A stretch of 45,742 bases of DNA from Porogramme epimiltina (lineage: Eukaryota; Basidiomycota; Agaricomycetes; Polyporales; Polyporaceae), in assembly GCA_900155495.1 (NCBI GenBank), contig FTLJ01001136.1, positions 1 to 45,742 on the forward strand, written 5' to 3'. Position numbers and translations under genes: made by a program. A model generated the notes under the pieces. That model did no database searches, was not told where the DNA came from, and saw only the letters and a list, made by a program, of their open reading frames with translations. Shown one piece after another: positions 32,090-41,781 of this stretch; position 1 is the stretch's first letter, and every line of letters begins with the position of its first letter.

Positions 32090-34574
32090 CTAATTGCGTG
32101 TATAACCCATCGCGCTCGGTGACCGAAGCCTCCGGAATAGAGCCATGAGAGTCTTCCCTCCTTCTGGACCCCATCTGCAAGTAATCGAATCGGTCAGTCT
32201 TGGTATGCTAAGAAGAGAGCACGCAAGGCACTTACTCTCCACTCGCTACCTCCTGGCAACACTGCTCGAATTCTGCCGATACAGACACCTCTTCCCACTT
32301 TTCCACGACGTAGTCCTGTGGGCAATAACAGTCAGAACCACCCTATGGCACCAACCAAGCCCCGAGCTAGAGAAAACGCCGCACGCACCTCGACGAGCGC
32401 GTGCAGCTCGTCCCACGTCGCCGACGCGAGCAGCACGGCGAAGCTGCTCTGGGGCGTGATCGTCGCGACGATGTGCTCGAGCGCGAGCGCGCCGAGCCCC
32501 GGCATCCCGTACCGGTGCGCGACCTGGTACATGCCCAGCGCGGACGCCGGCGGCGGCGGGCGCGTCGGGTGCGCGTGCGGGTCCGCCGTCCCCGTTCCCC
32601 CTGCACCCGCGCCCGTGGAGCCCGCGCGCGACTTTCCAGCGTGCGGCCGCGGGTAGTGGGTTGCTGACGGAGAGAGCGGGACGGGCACGGGCTTGGCGCC
32701 GCGCGTCGTCCCGGACGCGGAGGGGCTCTGCGCGGCGAGCGGGACCGACAGCCCCGGGGGCGCGTTGCTCGACACGCGGCGCGGGGTCGGCGGGGCGCGC
32801 GGAGTCGTCGGCGACGGCTGTGTCTTCGCGGTGCTGGCGGCGGTGCCGCCGCGCATCGCGGAGCCTGCGCTGGTGCTCTTCCCGGGCTTGTCGCGCGGGA
32901 CGTCGCCGGTCGAGCGTCCGCTTGCGCCGCTGGTGACGGAGCGGGTGTCGCTCACGCCGCCCGAGTGCGTGTCTGAGTGTGCGCCGCCGGCGCCGCCCTT
33001 GTGGAAGACCTTCCAGCCCCACTCGTCTGCGACACCGGGGGCGCACAAGTCGCGCGCGGACCAGCCCGCGCCGATGCCGTCGACGGCCTGGCGCGGGTCG
33101 TCGTCCTTGCGGAAGAGCAGCCAGTTGGCGTATACCCATTTGAGGAGCCAATAGACAGTGACGAAGTCGGCCTCTTCGACGACGATTGTGTATAGCTTAC
33201 GCTCGCCCGGGAGTAGCGGCGCGACGTTTTCGTTGAAAGACGAGCTGAGCATCGTGGCGAAGTATTCGGACCTTCTGATGAGGATGTCTGAGTGAGCGTA
33301 AAGGATACGTTTGCGAGCAAGTGTGGGAGGAGATGATTGCGACAACGAGGAGGATGCGGAACGTGGACTACTGGGCGTTGTGGGGGAAGAAGGGTGGTCG
33401 AGTTGTTGCTGTGTGGTTCGCTCTAGACAAACAAATTGGACGTCACCGGTATCTGCTCGCAGCCCGTAAGTCCATCCGCTACAGACATCAACATATTCAT
33501 ACGTACTCGGATTATCAAGTGAGGCTTCAAGACCTTCGAGCAGATCCCGGGGGACGTAATAGGCTGAGGGCTGTTGCGGATAGAAGGGTCCTACAGGGGA
33601 GTGCATCTGAACACATATCACAAAAGAATCCGTCTCCCGTATTCTTGGGTTCTCAAGTAGTGTAGAAAGAGCAGGGAGAGGACATTCTGCTTGACGATAA
33701 GTGGGACTTCGACACCAATGCATGTTTACTGACTCACCCCAAACCTCACTGCCCTGCCGGAATGCCCAGTTGCTCTGCCAGTACTCCCAGGCCCACTCAG
33801 CGCGAGCACCCCGCTCGCCGACGCGGTCATCCTGGCACTTAATAGCAGCGAACATTGACGCCGACATCTCATAATCTGTATGCGCGAAGTCGATGGTGAG
33901 CGATGTTATGTACAGCGACAATGTCGGCAACTGCGGCGTATGCTGGGGCATGCTCTCTGGATCATGCGGGGTTGTCTTGGCTGTCAAGAGACACGGTTGT
34001 TGAGTCCACTACGGTCGATGGAATAGAGTAGTACACCACCACACTCACATATCTCAAGCTTGAACTTTCCATCAGCCAGTTCCGGGGACTCTCTCAACAC
34101 CTCAAAATCATCGTCGTCGACTTCTATCGGTAGCCGTTCCTCCACCACGACCGGAGTCTCGATATGGTCTCTCAGTCTGCTCACATCTCGCACTACCCAC
34201 TCAAAGGCCTGTATAGGTAGCCGAAGATGAGCTCGAACACACAAGAGTTAAGAATCCCAAACGCTCACGTTGTAGTTCCACTGTCTCGTCGTGACATCAT
34301 CTGCCATTGCTGTGTGGCTCTGAATGCTGGTCATTCGCGTCGACGCAGTGCTGGGCCCTGCGGAGAGCAACAGCGGGGTAGACGTGGCGGTGGACGCGCG
34401 GGAGTCCCAGGTGTTGGTGCTCGGTACGGGACTGCTAGAGGAATGGAACGAAACGGAAGAAGACGAAGAGCGATGCGAGTAAGTCGACCACGGCCAGTGC
34501 GGTCGCGAGAGCGGCGACGGTCGCCCAGGCGAGTTGGAGACGATGCTTTGCGGGCCGGGGCGCGGGGAGGACAT
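32090..34574 (-). CDS. BTB/POZ-domain protein with N-terminal MATH-like region
   Basis: Seven exons: 34269-34574, 34049-34208, 33738-33980, 33507-33686, 32389-33452, 32236-32315 and 32090-32174, about 705 residues with all phases consistent. Residues 1-90 are Ser/Pro-rich; the start MSSPRPGPQS at 34574 is one choice, another in-frame Met lies further upstream. Then comes a MATH-like beta-rich region: QWNYNAFEWVVRDVSRL, FEVLRESPELADGKFKLEI, LSLYITSLTIDFAHTDYEMSAS, ECPLPALSTLLENPRIRETD. The BTB fold follows (YAHSDILIRRSEYFATML, ADFVTVYWLLKWVYANW), is interrupted by a long Gly/Ser/Pro linker, and resumes at MYQVAHRYGMPGLGALALEHI. BTB domains mediate protein pairing and often cullin-3 ligase recruitment; no target can be named. 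Its 3' two-thirds is duplicated as the pseudogene at 28509-29828. Confidence 0.82.
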
Positions 34575-34943
34575 GCTGTCTGCCTGAGAGAAAGGGCCTG
34601 CGTGGGCACGCTTTGTGATTGCCGTGGGCGGACAGGAGGGCTTGGAACTTGGAACGAGAAAGGGAAGCAAACAAGTTCGCGAGCGCCGCGGCACGCTACT
34701 GGCCCTCGACGCGTCCAGGCGCGCTTTAGACGCGTCGAGCACGTGACAGAATTCCCCACTGGAGCACCACAGTGATGACTTGTGATGAAATCATTTAGAA
34801 TAATGGGGGTAAGTAAGAGTGCTGAGGAGTATGTGAAGAATGGCAGCTGGGAGCGTAGAGTAGACAATAGTTGCTATGGCAAATGAATAGTAGCGAGTAC
34901 AGTTTATGTCCGTAGCGCTCTTGAATAATGTCCTCTGATGTGC
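34575..34943. other. Spacer between the Rab7 3' end and the BTB start
   Basis: 369 bp. It contains the promoter of the BTB gene and an upstream in-frame extension with further Met codons (to about 34742) that could lengthen the BTB protein. No other gene. Confidence 0.35.
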
Positions 34944-35893
34944 TCAGCAATTACATCCGCTTTTCATGGAGCTTTCCGTATCCACCCGCACGAGGTAGTC
35001 GATTTGACTGTATATACCCCGAGACATCAGCCTCACATTCCGAAAGCAGATGCGAAGCACTTACGGCTCATCCTCCTGTTCCTGCTCAAGTGCATTCTTT
35101 GCGGCTCCCTGAAAGGCCTGCTCGACATTGATGGCTTCTTTTGCCGAGGTCTCGAAATAAGGGATACCGCCCTTGTCTTGACACCACCCTATCGCGCGTT
35201 TCTGAGATACCTGAAGATGAAGCACCCAGTTAGCCCAGTATCTGGGCTATTGAAATGGGAAGGTACTCGAACCTGGCGCTGGCCCTCAGACATATCGACC
35301 TTATTGCCCACGAGGACAAACGGAAAAGATTCGGGATCGCGTGGGCTCGCCTGAAGCAGGAATTCATCACGCCAGCTGTCGAGAGCATCGAACGACTTGG
35401 CGTTGTTCACGTCGTACACAAGCACGCAGCCATCGGCGCCACGATAGAACGCCACGCCGAGAGACTGGAAACGTTCCTGTCCTGCTGTGTCCCAGAGCTA
35501 TGCAGGTCATTAACGTGGGTACTGAGAGGTGCTGTGTACTACTGGACTTACCTGGATAGTCACTGGTCTGTCGTCCACAGTGATCTCTTTGGTGAGGCTG
35601 TGAAGGCGTCAATAATTAGGGCAAGGAATTAAGGCAAGGGTATAAAGCTAGTAGCTTACAAGTCCGCTCCAATCGTCGCCTTGTACTGGCCGCTGAACCG
35701 TTTTGTCACGTATTGATTCATGAGAGATGTTTTCCCCACTCTACGAGCCTTTGAGTCATCTGCCCATGCGATTGACGCCTCGGGTCTCGGCCATACTCAC
35801 CCGCTATCTCCCAGAATTATGACCTGCGATGTGTAAGCACTCTAATCGTCTTAATGGACGCAGGAGTTCTACCTTGAGAAGTGCTCGGCTCAT
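34944..35893 (-). CDS. YPT7: Rab7-type small GTPase
   Basis: Minus-strand gene with short exons from ATG at 35893 (MSRALLK, then VIILGDSG) to TGA at 34944-34946. All GTPase motifs are visible: [15 protein letters not shown] (P-loop), the switch I region with YKATIGADF and [22 protein letters not shown] (switch II), NKVD and [15 protein letters not shown]. Rab7 features include [22 protein letters not shown], and the protein ends KSGCNC, a CxC double-prenylation signal. It acts at late endosomes and the vacuole in membrane fusion. The upstream first exon is very short (seven codons), a common basidiomycete pattern. Confidence 0.95.
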
Positions 35894-36209
35894 TGCTGGT
35901 TTTGAGGTGGTAGTCAAGTAGTAGGTTACGCTCTAACCTTCCGACTTCATGCCAGCTGGCAGAGTAATGCCGTTGTGCGAATATGGGCGCCGCAGTATCA
36001 CCAACCTGTGCACGTCAACTGAATGGTCCGGGTGACGCTGAGGACACGCCGAAACGAATGCTGCCGAAACAGTCAAGCTCTTGCACAATGCCGTGGAAGG
36101 GAAGCGCCTCCACACTGTCAGCCGGACGGCCGGACACATCCTGCATGAATGCCAGAGTAGACATGGATGAGCGTACTAGTACAGATTACACGCTTGCCGA
36201 TAGCTTAGT
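35894..36209. promoter_or_regulatory. Spacer between YPT7 promoter and the next gene's 3' end
   Basis: 316 bp in tandem minus orientation. It should hold the YPT7 promoter and the terminator of the spermidine-synthase-like gene. Open frames are unsupported. Confidence 0.35.
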
Positions 36210-38387
36210 TCAGTACGTCTCCCAAAACACGTCGGACAGCACGCTCCGCATAATCTTCCAATGGTGAACCGCCTCCTTCTGCTGCCACTCTCCGAGGGGG
36301 TTCATAGCGTCCTTGAGGATGAGTCGCTCTCGCTTCTCTTCTGGGAGATCCTGGCCAATGGCAGATATATCGCTTTCACGGTCTGGCAAGCCGGAGAGGA
36401 CGTGACGGCGGAGGTGGGAGCCAAGGAAGTCGGAGTTTTTCGCCTTCCGGAATTCGAGAGGGTCGGATGATGGTGTGCAAAAGAACACCTATGAAAGAAC
36501 GATCAGCGCTGCTATGCGGGGTATATACTGAAGTGCAGGTTCGCCTACCCAGTTTTGGAACTCGGTTGTGATGTTGGTGGCAGCGTCTAGGGAATCGTAA
36601 AAAGCCCGACAATGGGGGTACACGGATTGCAACGTGAGGATCAAGGCCTTCGCGGAGTCAGACTCCAGGATCCCGGCAAAGTTCTAGGGGAGGAGCGAGT
36701 GATAAGACCACTTGCCGTCGCCAACAAAGGATATAATACTCACGACGGCGATCACTGCATCCGGAGTGACGATATTTTTGAGGTCTTGCCAGAACTGCTG
36801 GGTGTAAAGATGCGCCGGGATGCCTCCACCGGAGAAGCAGTCGTGGACGACAATGTCGTACAAGGTAGTGGCGGTTGTTCCTGACTCTGTCGTCGAGCTA
36901 GCGATAGCGGACGCACTGCGATTGCGCACCCAGCCCCTTGCATCTTCAAGGAAGACTTGGCCAGGGCCAGAAGCAGGAAGCCCGAAGAACCGGGTAGCTG
37001 CATCATATACGACGGGGTCGATCTCTACTATCGTAGTAGAAATTCCATGACGCATGAAGGAACTTGCCGCGACACCGATGCCTAGACCACTAGGGAGTCA
37101 TGAGTTACACTAACGGGGACCACCAGAACATAGGACGTACATCATGAGCGCGTTCCTTGGTTCGGCATTCCCTTGCTTTTTGGCCAACAACGCGGCTTCT
37201 TGCAGGACAAAGGCGCTGTATATCGAGTCGCCTAGCTTCCCTCCCGATTCGTCCTCAAGCAACGTGCCTTCGAAGGCGGACGCTTTGGGACCAACCCAAA
37301 CGCCGCCTAGAAGAGAGTGCCCGGCACGAAGATAGCGCATATGGTTAATACCACCAAGCGCATCCATTTCCGGCGCAGTCGTCTCCCCAACCACCACGAC
37401 GCTCGAGTATGTGGACTCCACTGAGGAAAGGATACGCAAAGGGTAAGAAGGGTGATTGTATGGCTCGAGCAAAGGGTGAGGCAAAGTGGGCGCGCGGAGG
37501 AACGTGGATGTGAGGAATGGGAGAACCGGTATCAAGGCGATCCGGATCCTGGCCATCCCAGGGGAATCAGACTTGGACTTCTGAGGAGATTGTGTAGTCA
37601 TAGATGGCTTCTCGGCTGCGTTCTTTTTCTTCTTCCCCTTGGTCTCGGGCGTAGCGGGGGCAGTGGAAGTCGGCGCGGGGGTAGCCGGTGGGTACACATT
37701 GGGCAAGAAGGGGCCTATAGCCCAAACCGACATGCACGCCGTACCGCATTGGAGGAACTACTCATGTAAGTGCGGGGTTGTAGATCTCAGGCAGCCCGAC
37801 TCACGATTTGAGCCGTAGGGAACGTCATCAGGAAGGGGACCGCCGGCCAAAGGCCCTGGAGCGCGTTGACCGCTGTTGCACACACAGGCAACGTAATGGA
37901 CGATTGAGGTGCAGATGCGTCATCTTTCGAATAGGGCGCTTCCTATAATAAATGAGCTTGAGGGGCGACGAGTGCACGAACGAACGGTGCTCACCTGCAG
38001 AGCCTTCACGATTGCAACACCTAGAGACAGGACGGGGAGAAGAACGATCAAATGGGTCGCAACCGGTCCCCATACAGGATCGGTGAGCCGGGCGGTATAG
38101 GCTGCCACCCAATACGACGCATTGGGGAGCGCATATAGCAGGCATGCGAGGCCGAGGGTTGCTCGCGAGATCGGAACGGTGGGGGCCAAGCTCCCGAGGA
38201 TGGATGCCGACCATACGATCTTGGTGATGTGCAAGTTCGTAGGTGCGGAACCGTATTGGGGCTCGAGGGCACGTCGGTATGCCCAGGTGACGAGAGAGAG
38301 GCCCAGCAATACGCCAATGGCGGCGAGTCTGGTAAGGGCGATGTGGAGGGTGTTCGTCTTCGGCTTCTGGGGCGGTGGAGCGGGCAT
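36210..38387 (-). CDS. Membrane-anchored spermidine-synthase-fold / SAM-dependent methyltransferase-like protein
   Basis: Minus strand, ATG at 38387 (MPAPPPQKPKTNTLHIALTR) to TGA at 36210. The first half is hydrophobic, with several likely spans (LAAIGVLLGLSLVTWAYRR, ISRATLGLACLLYALPN, ATHLIVLLPVLSLGVAIVKAL, then LQGLWPAVPFLMTFPTAQIF and CMSVWAIGPFLP). A Lys/Pro linker (GKKKKNAAEK) and another span precede the Rossmann domain. That domain has MRYLRAGHSLLGG, GLGIGVAASSF, TTIVEIDPVVYDAA, VFLEDARGW and YDIVVHDCFSGGGIPAHLY. This is the spermine/spermidine synthase fold, but the usual DSxDPxGPA active-site motif is replaced by HDCFSGGG. Aminopropyl transfer is therefore doubtful; a membrane methyltransferase is an alternative. 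It is divergent from GLC3 across 448 bp. Confidence 0.75.
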
Positions 38388-38835
38388 GGTGGGTGGTGGG
38401 ATGGTCGAAAGCTACTGTATGCGCAGCATGCAGGAGTGCGGTGGCAGTTGAGGGAACGGGCGGGACGAGCTGAACTGAGACTCGGAGCGCGTCACAGCGC
38501 GTCCCAGGTCGCGTCTACAGTCTGGGGCAGGATTCAGGAACGGGCCGCAAGCGCCGGGCACTGGCGACAATCCGCCGGAAAAGCCCCGCGGGTCGCGACC
38601 CCGCGATCTGAGATCCCCGCTCCAGAAGCCGCGCACACGTGACAGGTGACGTCTGGAGAGCCTCCCGAAGTGCTCGCCGCGACTCAGAAATGGGCAGGAT
38701 GATGAGCCAGGATGGGCTCCAGCCCAGCGCTGTCCGTTCGTCGCCGCTTCGACCTTCTCCACCACCTTCTCCCCGTCGCGACGGGTCTCTCTAATCTGAC
38801 CCCCCCACCTCCACCCCCCGAGGTCCCATCCTATC
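38388..38835. promoter_or_regulatory. Divergent promoter region, spermidine-synthase-like gene / GLC3
   Basis: 448 bp GC-rich spacer between two divergent ATGs. The GLC3 side ends in a C-rich pyrimidine tract (about 38800-38822) just before the start at 38836. Confidence 0.45.
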
Positions 38836-41249
38836 ATGTCCGCCGCCACCGCTCCCCTCGACAGCAAGACCGTCCTCGCGGTCGATCCCTGGCTCGAAAA
38901 TCACGTTCCACACATTATCAACCGACACGATCTTTTTAGGAAATGGAAAGACACCATAGACGCAGTAGAGGGCGGATACGAAGAGTTCACCAAAGGCTAC
39001 CTCAAGTTTGGTTTCAATGCCGCCCCCGACGGCTCGGTTACGTACCGCGAATGGGCTCCCAACGCAAAGGAGGCTGTCTTGATTGGGGATTTCAGTGGGT
39101 TCTTATAACTATCTTATGGGTCTCTGCTGAACTGGGTTTCCAGACCGCTGGAATAGAATATCTCACCCTATGACGAAGAACGAGTATGGTGTTTGGGAGA
39201 TAACTGTACCCCCAGTGAATGGCGAATGTGCTATTCCACACGACTCGAAGATCAAGGTCCTCATTCATAGTCTACTCCTTTATAACTTTGTTAACGCTGT
39301 TTTACCTAGATCTCTATGATACTCACGTCTGGCGAACGCATCGAACGCATTCCCGCTTGGATTAAGCGTGTCACCCAGGACCTTTCAGTATCTCCGGTTT
39401 ACGAGGCGCGCTTTTGGAATCCTCCTGCGGATCAAGTGTACCAGTTCAAGAACCCCCGCCCCCCACCGCCCGTGAGCGCGCGTATCTACGAGGCCCATGT
39501 TGGAATATCGACGAGTGAGCTCCGCGTCGGGTCCTACAAGGAGTTCACTAGGGACGTGCTCCCGCGTATTAAAGAGCTTGGATACAACATCATCCAACTT
39601 ATGGCCATCATGGAACACGCCTATTACGCCTGTACGTCGGTATATTCCACGAGCGCGGCAGCACCCTGACGATCGTGTTGTCTTAGCGTTCGGATACCAG
39701 GTCACAAGCTTCTTCGCTGCAAGCTCTCGGTACGGCAATCCCGAGGACCTCAAAGAGCTTATTGATACCGCACACGGCATGGGTATTACGGTGCTCCTCG
39801 ACATCGTGCATTCACATGCTTGCAAGAACGTCCTCGACGGCCTCAATCATTTTGACGGCACTGACCATCTCTACTTCCATGAAGGTGCCCGCGGACGACA
39901 CGAGCTCTGGGATAGCCGCCTCTTCAATTACGGGCACCACGAGGTCCTCCGTTTCCTCATGAGCAACCTCCGCTTCTGGATGGAGAAGTATCGGTTTGAC
40001 GGTTTCCGTTTTGACGGCGTCACAAGCATGATGTACCAACACCACGGCATCGGCGCCAGATTCTCAGGAGACTACCACGAATACTTTGGAGACGCTGCTG
40101 ATCTCGAGGCAATCGTCTATCTCATGCTTGTATGTCCTCTTTCAGTTCGAGTCGTTGTCAAACTGAACCCGAAGATAGGCAAATGACGCGATCCGCACGC
40201 TCTATCCGGACAGTATCACCATCGCGGAGGACGTATCTGGGATGCCGCTCCTCTGCGCGCCGGTCTCGAAAGGTGGCATTGGATTCGACTACCGACTGTC
40301 AATGGCCATTCCAGATATGTGGATCAAACTTCTCAAACACAAGAAGGACGACGAGTGGGACATGGGCAACATCACCCATACTCTTACTAACCGCCGCTAT
40401 GGAGAGAAGAGCATCGCGTACGCCGAGAGCCACGACCAAGCTCTCGTTGGCGACAAGACGCTCGCTTTCTGGCTTATGGACAAGGAGATGTACACGAACA
40501 TGTCGGATCTAACGGAATACACCCCTGTCGTTGCGCGAGGTATCGCACTCCACAAGATGATCCGGTAACGTTACTCTCCGTTTACTGTCTGCCGCTTGCT
40601 CACGATTGTTTAGAATTCTTGTTCATTCTTTGGGTGGTGAAGGTTATTTGAACTTCGAGGGCAATGAGTTCGGTCATCCCGAGGTAGTGTCATTTTATCA
40701 ACGGTTGGGCGAGACGCTTATGTCTGGCTTCAGTGGCTGGACTTCCCTCGTCAGGGAAACAACAATTCTTTCCAGTATGCTCGCAGGCAATGGAACGTCG
40801 TCGATGATCCCCTGCTCCGGTACAAGTATCTCAACGAGTTCGACAAGGTGATGAACGCGACAGAGGAGAAGTATGGATGGCTACACTCCGAGCCAGCGTA
40901 CGTTTCACTCAAGCATGAAGTCGACAAAGTCATCGTCTACGAGCGCGCCGGGCTCCTGTTCGTATTCAACTTCCATCCCACCAAGTCGTTCACCAAGTAC
41001 CGTGTTGGTGTGGACGTGCCCGGGGAGTACACAATCATCCTCTCGAGCGACGAGATGCGATTCGGCGGGTTCAGGAACGTGGTGCCGGGCGGGTCATTCC
41101 TTACGACACCCCTGGAGTGGAACGAACGGAAGAACTTCACGCAGGTAAGTGTGTCCGAACAAGCGGAGCCGACCACGGAGGGGCTAAGGAGACATGGTGT
41201 TCAGGTATACATCCCTTCGCGTACGTGTATCGTGCTCGCGAAGAAGTGA
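38836..41249 (+). CDS. GLC3: 1,4-alpha-glucan (glycogen) branching enzyme, GH13
   Basis: Starts [20 protein letters not shown] at 38836 and ends RTCIVLAKK at 41249. Introns fall at about 39091-39142, 39258-39310, between [10 protein letters not shown] and SFGYQ, and further on. The N-terminal CBM48 region reads [19 protein letters not shown]13 motifs follow in order: [34 protein letters not shown], the nucleophile D in [12 protein letters not shown], the acid E in ITIAEDVSG, and AESHDQAL with the third carboxylate. The C-terminal beta domain ([19 protein letters not shown]) is complete. The enzyme makes alpha-1,6 branches in glycogen in the cytosol. Length and motifs fit the family; nothing is missing. 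Confidence 0.95.
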
Positions 41250-41781
41250 GCGGATGGGGTTAGACGGAGGTGGTGGAAGTGACGCATGGGTCCGGGACAG
41301 CGCGCGGTCATACTATCAAGTGGAATTGCATCGGGCTTGTCAGTGTGTACTAGTAACATGTATCGTAGCTGTATTTCCTTTGCCCATTGATTACGCACTT
41401 GTCCGGGTGACCTTGGTTGTAGGCGCGTAGGATTGGACTGCATGTGCATCACCACCGGCGTTGGCGTCACCGTAGGTGACGATCTCATGCTGTCATTACA
41501 CGTCTATTCCCTTCTCAAACGTCTGTACCTCAACAAATATCGCGCGTTGTATTAGCCCACAGCGCCGTAACGTTAGAGGTCTACCTCGACCTGCCCTGCC
41601 CTTAGGTATAGTGCACCAGGTCGCAGCCGACCGAAGCCGTACGGCTGATCCTGGCGCCTCATTCTCACGAAACCTTGCTTCTCGTCCTTGCCCGCGCTCC
41701 GACTTAGCGGTCTCGGCCTCTGTTCATAAACGCCCCAGCCTACCCCAACCCATGTCCGCGTCCTTCTGCTGATTGACCACC
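41250..41781. promoter_or_regulatory. Spacer between GLC3 and M28 copy 2
   Basis: 532 bp in tandem orientation holding the GLC3 3' flank and the promoter of the second M28 gene. No clear TATA box or gene. Confidence 0.4.

Larger units (their letters stand above)
29829..33611. repeat. Tandem duplication, unit B (about 3.8 kb)
   Basis: Second direct copy of the 26032-29828 segment. It contains remnant F5, the F6 gene and most of the intact BTB gene. Homology to unit A ends at GTGCATCTGAA (33601-33611); beyond this the BTB gene continues uniquely. The junction at 29828/29829 shows no extra bases. Indels relative to unit A include a 174-nt loss in the F6 stalk, 204 nt more in the BTB linker and a 6-nt loss in F5. 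Confidence 0.9.

Noticed and set aside
32246..33151. 301-codon minus-strand frame overlapping the BTB gene
   Set aside because: It is a shifted frame of the BTB exon. The in-phase frame contains the BTB motifs and joins correctly across six introns; this one is Arg/Ala low complexity.
22013..34574. Array as a transposon or viral insertion
   Set aside because: No transposase, reverse transcriptase, terminal inverted repeats or long terminal repeats were found. The repeats are accounted for by local gene duplication.
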